A stretch of 64,000 bases of DNA from Microbispora sp. NBC_01189 (lineage in GTDB: Bacteria > Actinomycetota > Actinomycetes > Streptosporangiales > Streptosporangiaceae), in NCBI RefSeq assembly GCF_036010665.1, contig NZ_CP108581.1, forward strand, positions 4,135,501 to 4,199,500. Reading direction: 5' to 3'. The notes below the pieces were generated by a model. That model worked only from the letters and a program-made list of their open reading frames with translations, did not search any database and was not told where the DNA came from. This document shows, piece by piece, positions 48,786-56,591 of the stretch. Position numbers and translations under genes: made by a program. How positions within the stretch are numbered: the first letter of the stretch is position 1; the number at the start of each line of letters is the position of its first letter.

Positions 48786-48819
48786 AAACCCCGCCTCCCT
48801 CCTTTGGGCGGCGGGGTTT
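48786..48819 (+). terminator. island-borne terminator after acyl-CoA dehydrogenase
   Basis: AAACCCCGCC (48786-48795) pairs with GGCGGGGTTT (48810-48819), 10 bp, 14 bases after the stop codon. The displaced gene end at 58502 has a similar hairpin in the same place. Confidence 0.75.
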
Positions 48820-48851
48820 GCCGTGTCCTGGCAGGACCCCTAAACGATCAC

Positions 48852-48870
48852 TGTTCCGTCCCTGTTCCGT
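48852..48870 (+). repeat. left arm-type repeat pair TGTTCCGT x2
   Basis: TGTTCCGT at 48852-48859 and 48863-48870, 3 bases apart, 91 bases inside the left core. The same paired octamer with the same spacing occurs near the right end (58309-58327), in the same orientation. Confidence 0.65.
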
Positions 48871-49095
48871 AGGAGATCGCACACAGCCGGAACAGCCGGT
48901 CGTTCATGGCCTGGACAACACCGATCGGTGGTCTCAGTGGGCTGGGCCTATGGGGACGAAGCCCGCTTGGCACGGCCATGCACCTGAGGTCGGCGATGGC
49001 GATGGTGTGCTGCCGTGGTCGGGGTCGCCTTCCTTTGTGACAACACGGCTATGGTCATTCGGACCCTTCGCCGAGCTTCTTGAGGAAGGCGCGCG

Positions 49096-49980
49096 ATGCC
49101 AACGACCGTCCCCGCGTTGCTACTGCTCGTTGCGCTGCTGTTTCCAGGGTTCGCTTACATGATCAGCCGGGAGCGTGCTGGTACAGAGCGCCGAGTCTCG
49201 GCGTGGCGCGAGACAACGACCGTGGTGGTGGTCAGCGTTGTCGCGGACCTCACAGTTCTTGTTCTCTTCCTGATACTCCGTGGCCTATGGGCAGGCATCG
49301 CCTTCGATGTCGATGCGCTGCTCCGGGATCCTCACACTTACTTGATTGGAGATCGGTCCGGCCGAGTACATGGGCACTACATGCAGGTGGGTGCTTGGGT
49401 CCTTGGGCTCATGCTCATGGCGGTTCTCTTGGCCTATTGCGCAGCTCTCCCGCGTGTCCGACGCTGGCTCAAGATTGCCCACAGTCATCCGTCGGCGGCG
49501 TCCGCTTGGTATCGATTGTTCGATGAGTTTCGCGGGGATAGGGCTGTTCATGTTCGGGCACTGTTGGAGAACGGCGCATTCTTCGAAGGTCCTCTGCTCT
49601 CGTACAGTCCGTCATCTGAAGAGAACGCTGACCGCGAACTGATATTGGTCGCTCCAGTACACTACAAGGAGCCTGATGCGACAGAGGGGGATGCCACCCT
49701 ACTCGACTGTGGGGCGGTGACAATCTCTGCCCGACGAATCCTCGCGATCAGCGTGTCTTACGTAGACCCAGACGTTGAGTCCTCTGTTACTTCTTCCCTT
49801 GGCTCTGAGCCGAGGGCTGCGGTTTCGCCGTCTCAATTTGAGGCTTTGCTTGACTCGGCGGAACGGCATTCGATACAGGCTTCTGCCCCTTCTCCTCCCA
49901 GCCTGGCCCGGGGAAAGGGCGCTGCCCCTCGACCATCCGTGAAGAAGGGGAGGAGGCGTTCTCGCCGGTCTTCGCCATAG
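49096..49980 (+). CDS. DUF6338-like membrane protein
   Basis: The protein has 294 residues from an ATG with GAGGAAGG upstream. There are three hydrophobic helices: ALLLLVALLFPGFAYMI, VVVVSVVADLTVLVLFLILRGLW and VGAWVLGLMLMAVLLAYCAAL. The short motif FPGFAYMISRERAGTERRVSAWRET at the first helix is typical of what I recall as DUF6338 proteins. The cytoplasmic half ends in a Lys/Arg/Ser-rich tail (KKGRRRSRRSSP). Codon use is less GC-biased than in the flanking core. Function unknown; DUF6338 genes often ride in variable islands. Confidence 0.78.
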   Translation: MPTTVPALLLLVALLFPGFAYMISRERAGTERRVSAWRETTTVVVVSVVADLTVLVLFLILRGLWAGIAFDVDALLRDPHTYLIGDRSGRVHGHYMQVGAWVLGLMLMAVLLAYCAALPRVRRWLKIAHSHPSAASAWYRLFDEFRGDRAVHVRALLENGAFFEGPLLSYSPSSEENADRELILVAPVHYKEPDATEGDATLLDCGAVTISARRILAISVSYVDPDVESSVTSSLGSEPRAAVSPSQFEALLDSAERHSIQASAPSPPSLARGKGAAPRPSVKKGRRRSRRSSP

Positions 49981-50083
49981 AAATCTCCTTCGGTCACCTT
50001 GGAGGTGAATCCTGCCTGGCGGTCGCCAAGTAGCTGTCCTCGGTCACCCTACGGCCCACGACCGACAATCTCCGCGTTCAATT

Positions 50084-50752
50084 CTAGGCGGTTTTTGTTC
50101 TCGTCGCGTGGGCCTTGAGGCGGTCGTCGATGGCTTTGCGGGCGCAGTCATGGGAGCCGGGCATCAGGTGGGCGTAGACGCGGAGCGTGAAGCCTGGGTC
50201 GGCGTGGCCGAGGTACTCGGCGAGTTCCTTGATCGAGACGCCGCCGGCCAGCATGACGCTGGCGTAATAGTGCCGGAGCCGGTGGAGGCCTTCTCTCCGT
50301 GAGGTTGTGAACCGCTTCCGGGCACGCGCGTCCTTCTCTGCGGCCGGGATGACGTTGGCGGAGACGAGGGCGGGCTTCCAGACGAGTTCGCTATAGCCGC
50401 GCGCCCGGACGAACTTGTCGTCAGTCCAGCGGAACAGCAGGTTATGCGTTCTGAGCTTGCCGTTCGGCTTCTCCCAGCGGAGCGAGCAAACCAGCGGCGA
50501 ATGTGCCTTCACATGATGCTGAATCGCCTCACCGGCCCACCGGGGGAGCGGCACCACGCGTTCCCGGTCGTTCTTCGGCAGCGCGTAGACGTGGTCAGCG
50601 CCCAGTTTCTTGATCTGTCGGCGGACCCGGATCGCCTGCTCGTCGAAGTCGACGTCCTCCAGAGCGAGGCCGAAGAGCTCTCCCTGGCGGAGCCCGCAGG
50701 ACGCTGCGATCAACGGGAGCGCACGATCTTGTTGCTGCGATTCTCTGGATCG
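50084..50752 (-). pseudogene. tyrosine recombinase (phage-type integrase), N-terminus lost
   Basis: The open frame covers about 222 codons of the catalytic domain only. Family core present: ALPLIAASCGLRQGELFGL (first catalytic Arg), LHRLRHYYASVML (H-x-x-R), YLGHADPGFTLRVYAH (third box and nucleophile Tyr). An in-frame TGA at 50755 cuts the frame off upstream, and no arm-binding or core-binding domain was found beyond it. A TTG at 50713 could start a short product, but without the N-terminal domains it is unlikely to recombine. It lies 1.3 kb from the left attachment site and presumably drove the insertion. Confidence 0.8.
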
Positions 50753-51710
50753 TCACTCATAGTCTACGAGGATCTCAGTAGGCAGCTAGCGGTGCGGCGC
50801 AAATGTGATTGGAGCGGTCGAATGGTCGGTGGAAACTTCGATGGCGACATCGTGGGTGGACACGTCGTGGGTCTCGGAACGAGTGGGGGTGACTGCGGTA
50901 CACCACGAGTACCAGGCCGACCACGTGATCACGGGCCTACTACAGGCAGCGGGATTCCGTAGGGAAGGGGGCGGCTCGACCTTTGCAGTAGAGGAGACAG
51001 TAAGGTCGGCCGTCCAGTGTATCCGAGGTAGTCGTCAATGGCCTTTGAAGGACCCGAGCCTTCGAGAGGGCACAGCGTGCTACTGAGAGAGCCTTGTCTA
51101 GGCTGACTTGTTCCGACTGAAGAGCGAGATCCGGCCGCCGCGCCGCTTCCGCTGTTCGGGCCTGGGGCCCTGCGCTCCGGGTCGGTTTGCCACTGAGTAT
51201 GAAGGTTGACGACCGCTGTGCTAACGGAACTGCAAAAGTGGTCCTCTACGATTGTGCTGCCGGACATAACAGCCGACGCGCGCCCGGCGATGCTCCGGTG
51301 AGTGCGGTCAGTCTCGGCAAGCTGAGCGCTTGACGTGTCGAACAGGTGGGCGGGACGGTCGAGCGTAAGTTCCATGAAGACCCGGAGCATGGCACGATAG
51401 GGGATCATGTTGGGCTTTCGGCGGGCCTTGTAGTGAGAACCGCTTTGCCATGTGGCCTACGCTGACTTCTCGTGCCTGGCTCGTCCGCTCCCCACCTTGC
51501 CGATGCGGTTTTGTCACTGAAACGCTTCCTGTCAGTTTTATTTCGTCGAGACCTAACTGAAAAAGCGGGCAAAACCGACAAAACGGCCAAACTCCACGAA
51601 TCGGTACTGGTAGGAATAAAACCCTCTCGCGGTGCAGAGTGCCACACTTGTCTGGCAGCCGGGCTATTTTCGGTGGTAATATCTCATGCGCAGAATAGCG
51701 AGGTCTTCCA
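50753..51710. other. region without a convincing gene between integrase remnant and TIR gene
   Basis: About 960 bases. Short frames on both strands (such as 50805-51086 plus and 50929-51408 minus) lack family features and consistent codon bias. The left part may hold scrambled integrase or cargo remnants. From about 51490 the sequence becomes AT-rich and holds the dyad at 51508-51584, probably the promoter or leader region of the TIR operon. Confidence 0.5.
51508..51584 (+). repeat. nested interrupted dyad upstream of the TIR operon
   Basis: GTTTTGTC (51508-51515) pairs with GACAAAAC (51577-51584). Inside it CGCTT pairs with AAGCG and CAGTT with AACTG, around an AT-rich centre. This is a large imperfect hairpin or nested operator about 125 bases before the TIR start. 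Confidence 0.5.
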
Positions 51711-52220
51711 GTGAGTTATCGCAATAAAACGTATGTGGCCTTCGCCAGTGAAGACATCAGATCCTATAGGCTGATGGAAGCCTGGCGTGAAAACAAGAAC
51801 ATCGATTTCAACTTCTATGACGCACATGACCTGTACGTCTCGCGCGACACCAGTAGTCGGGAGACGATCAAGCGTAATCTGTGGGAGCGGATGAAAAACG
51901 CCAAGCAGTTCGTTCTGCTTGGCAGTGCTAGTGCCAAGAGAAAAGGTGGAGACGGCTATTCATTCTTGGCATACGAGATCGAGGCGATGGTCAAGCTCGA
52001 CCTGCCGGTAGTAGTCGCTAATCTTAATGGTGATCGGATGGTTGATCGAAACTTTATTCCCAAGTCGCTATTGGACGTCGACTACTACACCATGTCAGTG
52101 TCGTTTCAGCCGGCGATCATCAAGTACGCCCTCGATGACTACGCCGTGGCGTACGGCCGCAGCCCCAATACCGGGTGCTACCAGTACAAGCCAAGCGTAT
52201 ACGAACAGCTCGGTCTATGA
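51711..52220 (+). CDS. thsB: TIR-like protein, Thoeris ThsB family
   Basis: The protein has 169 residues from a GTG with GAGG upstream. TIR-like ThsB fold: KTYVAFASEDIRSYRLMEAW (first strand and loop), FNFYDAHDL, ETIKRNLWERMKNAKQFVLLGSASA, and FLAYEIEAMVKLDLPVVVANL. Glu89 (AYEIE) is the likely catalytic Glu; Glu91 is an alternative. ThsB proteins sense phage and turn NAD into a nucleotide signal; in type II Thoeris that signal is histidine-ADP-ribose. It overlaps the next gene by 4 bases (ATGA). Codon use is AT-richer than in the core genes. Confidence 0.85.
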   Translation: MSYRNKTYVAFASEDIRSYRLMEAWRENKNIDFNFYDAHDLYVSRDTSSRETIKRNLWERMKNAKQFVLLGSASAKRKGGDGYSFLAYEIEAMVKLDLPVVVANLNGDRMVDRNFIPKSLLDVDYYTMSVSFQPAIIKYALDDYAVAYGRSPNTGCYQYKPSVYEQLGL

Positions 52221-53077
52221 GCGGGGCACTGCTTAATGACCTGAAGGGTCGGCGCTTCTGGAAAAACTTCGCGGTCCATGCCCTGTCGGCGGTCGGTCTT
52301 ATAGCGGTGCTCGCTGGCCTCTACGATGTCTTTTTCCCTGACGTAGCTGAAGGTGTCGGGGCATGGATGACCATCATAACGGTCGCAACTGCACTGATTT
52401 ACGCCGCCGCAAGGTCATGGCCCCGGCCGATTGAGCAGCAGTACGAGGCGCCGAATGTAAAAATAAGCTTGATCCGGGGCGACATCCTCGAGCACAATGC
52501 GGATCACCTGGTGATCGGTATGCAGACAACCTTCGATACGGCGACGCCGCGGATTATCGCTCGGACGAGCCTCCAGGCCCAGTTCCTTGACAAGATCTAC
52601 GGTGGAGACGTGAAGCGCCTGGACGGTGAGCTGGATCAGGCACTCAGCGATAAGGCCCCGGTGGGCGCGATCATGAAACCGGGGAAGACGAAGGTTTACG
52701 AGGTGGGAACGGTGGCAGTGCTGGAGCAGGCCACTCGGAGCTTCTTCTGTGTCGCGTACTCGGAGATGGACGCGAAGAACGTTGCCCGGAGCTCAATTGA
52801 GAACCTCTGGCGAGGTCTTGATCAGCTCTGGCGCGAGGTCGCCGATCGCGCGAATGGCGGTGCGGTCGCTGTCCCGGTTCTTGGTGGCGGGCTAGCGAGG
52901 CTGTCGCAAATTCTGCCCGCCCAGGATTCGGTGCGGTTCATCATCTTGTCGTTCATGTTCGCTTGTCGCCGGGAGCGAGTATGCGATGAGCTCAAGATCG
53001 TGGTGCAACCGGCACAGTACGACCGACTCGACCGCCTGGAGATCCAGGCCTTTCTTATGTCGCTGAGGGCGTCGTGA
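52217..53077 (+). CDS. thsA: two-TM macro-domain effector, type II Thoeris ThsA-like (DUF6430)
   Basis: The protein has 286 residues. Two membrane helices lie near residues 17-40 (AVHALSAVGLIAVLAGLYDVF) and 48-66 (WMTIITVATALIYAAARSW). A macro-type domain follows (VKISLIRGDILEHNADHLVIGMQTTFDT, then AVPVLGGGLARLSQILPAQ). This is the architecture of the type II Thoeris effector: the macro domain binds the signal made by the TIR protein and the membrane part then harms the infected cell. ATGA overlap with thsB and GTGA overlap with the HIT gene make one operon. Confidence 0.85.
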   Translation: MSGALLNDLKGRRFWKNFAVHALSAVGLIAVLAGLYDVFFPDVAEGVGAWMTIITVATALIYAAARSWPRPIEQQYEAPNVKISLIRGDILEHNADHLVIGMQTTFDTATPRIIARTSLQAQFLDKIYGGDVKRLDGELDQALSDKAPVGAIMKPGKTKVYEVGTVAVLEQATRSFFCVAYSEMDAKNVARSSIENLWRGLDQLWREVADRANGGAVAVPVLGGGLARLSQILPAQDSVRFIILSFMFACRRERVCDELKIVVQPAQYDRLDRLEIQAFLMSLRAS

Positions 53078-53535
53078 TAGCGAATTCGATTCAGCTCCCA
53101 GACGATGGTTCTTGTGCCTTCTGCGCTTACCTCAACGGCACACGCCCTTACACTATCCTGGCCCGTGATGAGGTCACGGCTATGTTGGTCACACGGGAAC
53201 AGCGAGGTGTGGCCCACGTGCTCGTCATCCCCGTCCGCCATGTCGAAACTGTCCTCGATTTGAGCGACGAGGAGGCATGTAATGTGATGATCGCCGTGCG
53301 TGAGGCAGCTCGAGTGATCGACCGCGCTGAAAGAAGGCCAGGCATCGCTGTCTGGCAGAACAACGGAGTGCCTGCGGGGCAGTCGATCAGCCATGTTCAC
53401 TTCCATGTGGCTGGCACACTGCCCGGGGGGCGAACCGAGTGGGGCGACGTGCCCGAGCTGCCTATCACTGAGACGGAAGCGCTCGCTGACAAACTGCGGG
53501 CAGCGCGCGACGACCTAGCAGTCGAGCAAAGGTAG
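53074..53535 (+). CDS. HIT-family hydrolase, third gene of the Thoeris-like operon
   Basis: The protein has 153 residues; its GTG overlaps the macro-effector stop (GTGA). HIT signature: SHVHFHVAG, whose middle His is the nucleophile; CAFCAYLNG near the N-terminus gives the usual CxxC, and VLVIPVRHVETVLDL is typical. HIT enzymes cleave nucleotide phosphoramidates or dinucleoside polyphosphates. A HIT gene is not a standard Thoeris component as far as I know. Tight coupling suggests that it acts on the signal nucleotide or its breakdown products. Confidence 0.9.
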   Translation: MIANSIQLPDDGSCAFCAYLNGTRPYTILARDEVTAMLVTREQRGVAHVLVIPVRHVETVLDLSDEEACNVMIAVREAARVIDRAERRPGIAVWQNNGVPAGQSISHVHFHVAGTLPGGRTEWGDVPELPITETEALADKLRAARDDLAVEQR

Positions 53536-53619
53536 GACCATCTCAGGGGCGGTGATCCCGGTTTGGAGCGTGCGCCGAGGAGCCCCGCGATCAGCATTAG
53601 AGGACGGGAGCGGACTCTA

Positions 53620-53940
53620 ATGGATGACAAAAGATGCTACATATCAGATGGCGGCACAGTGGCTGAGGCCGTGACGATCGCGGACTTCGGTTCCTGTCGT
53701 ACGCGGGATGGGGCGATCGCCGGCAAGGCCATCCTCCGTCGGGCCTTGCCACCGAATGCCCACGGCTCAGGTGATAGCAGCGCTGACCGCAACGTCCGCC
53801 ACACGCCGAAGCATCCGCGCTACCGTCCACACACGCCTGACAACAGTCCCGATCAGCCGAGCGGGGCTATTGCTCCGCTCGGAAGCGGACGCAGCCCCCG
53901 CGTGAGTAGATTTGGAGCCTATCCGTGTTACGCCTACTAG
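53620..53940 (+). CDS. doubtful small ORF downstream of the HIT gene
   Basis: A possible 106-residue product from the ATG at 53620, with a weak GGAGCGG upstream. It starts MDDKRCYISDGGTVAEAVTIADF and becomes a Pro/His/Arg-rich string with no recognised family. A terminator-like hairpin (53857-53882) lies inside it, and its end meets the convergent endonuclease VII gene. More likely spacer or remnant than gene. The rest of 53536-53936 shows nothing else. Confidence 0.2.
   Translation: MDDKRCYISDGGTVAEAVTIADFGSCRTRDGAIAGKAILRRALPPNAHGSGDSSADRNVRHTPKHPRYRPHTPDNSPDQPSGAIAPLGSGRSPRVSRFGAYPCYAY
53857..53882. terminator. hairpin, possible terminator of the Thoeris-like operon
   Basis: CCGAGCGGGGC (53857-53867) pairs with GCTCCGCTCGG (53872-53882), 11 bp with one G-T pair and a 4-base loop, between convergent transcription units. 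Confidence 0.5.
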
Positions 53941-54335
53941 CTGATTGCTGTTGCCTCAGCAGCTTGCTGGCTGGCTGCCGCGCGGAATGTTGAAGGCAGA
54001 TATAGAACTTCTATTTCCAATATTTGACTAGGTGGTCGCTTTCGGTAGTTGTCAAATAGTGGAGATGTGGAGGTGCCTTCGAGTCTATTACATGCATCGC
54101 AGAGAAGACCGCGAATCAGACCGGTTTTGTGATCGTGATCTCGTACGAGGCCATTGCCTAAAGATATCTTTCCGCAGATACCGCATCGACCGTTGTGCCA
54201 CAATTCCAGCATCGTGAAGGCTGCTGCGTGTTCTGGCAAAACGCTATAGTGATCTCTTGGGCGCCGAGCGGCTTCAACTCTCAGCTGATCGAGTGACCTT
54301 GGGTCAGCTTGCCATGACCAGTAGGCTGGGCACAA
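53937..54335 (-). CDS. endonuclease VII-like (HNH/His-Me finger) protein
   Basis: About 132 residues, with TTG at 54335 as the only in-frame start; no ribosome binding site is visible, so the N-terminus is uncertain or shortened. Core: RCGICGK...LVRDHDHKTGLIRGLLCDACN, the zinc-binding CxxC pairs plus DHDH of recombination endonuclease VII proteins, which cut branched DNA in phage T4. Such proteins occur in phages and defence islands. The codon use is AT-rich. A second minus-strand gene lies 45 bases upstream. Confidence 0.82.
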   Translation of the reverse strand: MCPAYWSWQADPRSLDQLRVEAARRPRDHYSVLPEHAAAFTMLELWHNGRCGICGKISLGNGLVRDHDHKTGLIRGLLCDACNRLEGTSTSPLFDNYRKRPPSQILEIEVLYLPSTFRAAASQQAAEATAIS

Positions 54336-54380
54336 ACTGGTTGAAGATGGGTCGAGATCGGGTAGTGCTGGCTTGCAAGA

Positions 54381-54896
54381 TCAACACATCTCGGCCTGAG
54401 CGACAGCAGTGCCGTGCCAAATCATGATGTCCCGTACGTATTCGATGTTGATTCGTTTCGGCATGCGGGAGGATCGCTCAATCAGATACTTAAATAACGC
54501 ATTAAGATCCTCTCTGCAGTATTCGAAGATGACGCCGAAAGCATGTAGGTCTTCAGGGAATGGCACTAGAGCCGCCTCGGGTGGATGCCTGCAGCTCAGT
54601 TTGTGAATCTTGCCCTTATTGAGGATGTAGGGATAGTCATGAGGGTCTATCTCCTCCTGCTGCTGTATCCATTCTTGGATGATGTCGTTGTAGAGCCTGT
54701 AGGCCTTGTTGTAGTGCGGCATCGCTCGGTCGCAGGACCCGCAGCAGCCGCTTTCTCGTAGCGTTGTCTCTTGAAGATAGTTCCGTGCTGCGATCGCTTC
54801 AATGTTCCCGGCAGTAACATGTTCGAGGATCCATAGCACGGCGGGGAGATCGATTGACCAATACTCGTTCCGGTCATTGGTTAGGCAGGTTAGCAT
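54381..54896 (-). CDS. hypothetical protein with Cys cluster
   Basis: The protein has 171 residues and no recognised family. Visible: an N-terminal part with helices (LPAVLWILEHVTAGNIEAIAA), a Cys cluster ESGCCGSCDRAMPHYNK that could bind a metal with a later KLSCRHPPE, and a C-terminal helix-rich part (CREDLNALFKYLIERSSR). Strongly AT-rich relative to the chromosome. It is 45 bases upstream of and in line with the endonuclease VII-like gene, so the two may be a functional pair. Confidence 0.65.
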   Translation of the reverse strand: MLTCLTNDRNEYWSIDLPAVLWILEHVTAGNIEAIAARNYLQETTLRESGCCGSCDRAMPHYNKAYRLYNDIIQEWIQQQEEIDPHDYPYILNKGKIHKLSCRHPPEAALVPFPEDLHAFGVIFEYCREDLNALFKYLIERSSRMPKRINIEYVRDIMIWHGTAVAQAEMC

Positions 54897-55183
54897 AGAG
54901 TTTTCGAACCGATGTCCATTAAATCTCGATACTGAAGGAATAGTTGCTTCCTTGCAACGGCGCTCCCTCGAACTCGCCGTGATCGCGGTCAGTGCCCAAC
55001 GGCCCGACCGGGACCATACCGATGCCGGCCATCCATGGCATCATTTACCCGAAATGTCACACCTGACCACTACCATCGAGCAAGCTGCCTCTGCCACCTC
55101 GCCGGGAGCTAGTTGCCGACGGGCGTAGGGTTCTAAACGTCGTTAGTCTCGGAGGCGCGGGCAGGTCGCAGGAGTTGGGGAAC
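54897..55183. other. intergenic region between divergent island genes
   Basis: About 290 bases, AT-rich at its left side, presumably promoters for the Cys-cluster gene and the nucleotidyltransferase operon. No gene seen. Confidence 0.4.
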
Positions 55184-55966
55184 GTGATCCGTGATGATGT
55201 GGTTGACGTCCTGCTGGGGATGGACGTTCCGGCCAGCGTTCTAGAGGACTTCCCTGAGCTACCTTCGGATGTTGAGGGATTGTTGGTCTACGGGAGCCAG
55301 GCCCGCCGAGACGCTGTGCCTGGTTCGGACCTGGATATGCTGGCCCTGGTAACGGCTCAGCGCCCCAGCGCTGAGTCTGGTTACGTGCACGTGAGCTACT
55401 ACACCCGGAAGCAGCTCTCGACTGGCATCGGCACTCTCTTCGGGGCACATCTCAAGCGTGACGCTAAGATCGTTTGGGACAAACACGGCCATCTGACCCA
55501 GGCTGTGGAGGACATGGGGGAGGTCGACACCAAGCGACTCCTTGCCCGCGCTCGGAGTCTGTCTGAGCTCTTCACCACCCTGGACCGAGACTTGCCGAAA
55601 TACCTCTCCGGCCTCTTGCGTCAGGCCCGGTACCTGCTGCGCAGCTGCCTATACGCGCAGGCCATCGCGGATAGTGCTCCCTGCTTCTCAGTGCGGGAGC
55701 TGGCCGTCCGGCATGGAGATCCTCACTTGACCCGCCTTCTGGCCTCATGGCAGCCAGGTGAGGCGACGGCAGCGGACCTAGAGCAATGCCTATCCCGGCT
55801 GCGCCGGATTATCGGCGATTTCCCGCCCAGCAAACATGGTTCCCTTGAGGCCACAGTCGTCAATGAATGGGGACGTCCCAGCGACATCCTCTCGATGGCG
55901 TTCATGGCCTTGGGCGTCACTGGGAAGACATCCGATTACGCCGAGGTGGAGAAAATTCTATTGTGA
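55184..55966 (+). CDS. nucleotidyltransferase-domain protein with helical C-terminus
   Basis: The protein has 260 residues from the GTG at 55184, with GCAGGAG 9 bases upstream; a TTG at 55175 sits on the ribosome site and is unlikely. VYGSQARRDAVPGSDLDMLAL is the pol-beta nucleotidyltransferase motif (GS...DxD) with two metal Asp. The C-terminal 150 residues are helical (LARARSLSELFTTL, LLRQARYLLRSCLYAQAI) and contain RELAVRH, which fits the loose HEPN pattern RxxxxxH; this is weak. It overlaps the phosphatase gene by 4 bases (GTGA). It may transfer a nucleotide to a protein or RNA, or make a small nucleotide signal; the target is unknown. Confidence 0.8.
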   Translation: MIRDDVVDVLLGMDVPASVLEDFPELPSDVEGLLVYGSQARRDAVPGSDLDMLALVTAQRPSAESGYVHVSYYTRKQLSTGIGTLFGAHLKRDAKIVWDKHGHLTQAVEDMGEVDTKRLLARARSLSELFTTLDRDLPKYLSGLLRQARYLLRSCLYAQAIADSAPCFSVRELAVRHGDPHLTRLLASWQPGEATAADLEQCLSRLRRIIGDFPPSKHGSLEATVVNEWGRPSDILSMAFMALGVTGKTSDYAEVEKILL

Positions 55967-56571
55967 CTGCTGAGATCGCGTTTGTGGGCGATATCCACGG
56001 AAATCTGAGAGCGCTCCGAGGAATATTTGACGTCCTCGAAGCGCGAGGTGGACCGCCCCCAATTTTTCTCGGTGACTACATCAACAAAGGTGCACAGTCT
56101 GCCGAAGTGATGGAAGAGCTCCTTGCGTATTCAAAATCCGGACGCGCGACCCTCCTCAGGGGAAACCATGAGGCAGCGCTACTCGACGCATTGGACACCG
56201 AGGACTTGACGGCCTTCCTCAAGATGGGCGGAGCGATGACCATTCGGTCGTACGTTGGCACAAAGGTGGGACCCGACGTCCTCAGCGACTTCCGCGGCAG
56301 GTTTCCGAAGGAGCATCTAGACGGGATGCGGTGTATGCCTGAGATCTACGAGTCGAACGACTTCATCGCCCAGCACACTTCTCCGTCTGCCCCGACGCCC
56401 AAGTTCCGGGTGAGTGCGCACGTTGTAGTCGGCAATCTCCCGAGGATCGGGCCCAAGTCGGCGCAGTTGGATACCGGCTGTGGATCCGACGACGGCCGCC
56501 TCACGGCTCTCCTGTGGCCCAGCCTCGACTATGTCCAGGTTGACGCGCATGGCGCCATCGTGACCAGCTGA
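55963..56571 (+). CDS. PPP-family metallophosphoesterase, divergent
   Basis: The protein has 202 residues from a GTG overlapping the upstream stop. PPP motifs: AFVGDIHGN, FLGDYINKG (standard GDYVDRG), LLRGNHEAAL, IAQHTSP, then VVVGNLPRI where the family has VxGHT, and LDTGCGSDDGRL. Two usual residues differ: Arg to Lys in the second motif and metal-binding His to Asn in the late motif. It may be a specialised protein or nucleotide phosphatase. Coupling with the nucleotidyltransferase suggests opposing or successive reactions. Confidence 0.82.
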   Translation: MTAEIAFVGDIHGNLRALRGIFDVLEARGGPPPIFLGDYINKGAQSAEVMEELLAYSKSGRATLLRGNHEAALLDALDTEDLTAFLKMGGAMTIRSYVGTKVGPDVLSDFRGRFPKEHLDGMRCMPEIYESNDFIAQHTSPSAPTPKFRVSAHVVVGNLPRIGPKSAQLDTGCGSDDGRLTALLWPSLDYVQVDAHGAIVTS

Positions 56572-56591
56572 TTTGGCGAACTTGCGCTCGG

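Noticed and set aside
50805..51086. Plus-strand frame starting MIGAVEWSVETSMATSW
   Set aside because: No family features, an irregular internal repeat and no clear ribosome site; left as part of an unassigned region.
51472..51714. 80-codon frame ending in GTGA overlap with the TIR start
   Set aside because: The overlap is suggestive but the sequence has no recognisable fold and runs through the AT-rich dyad; reported only as a possibility in the dyad finding.
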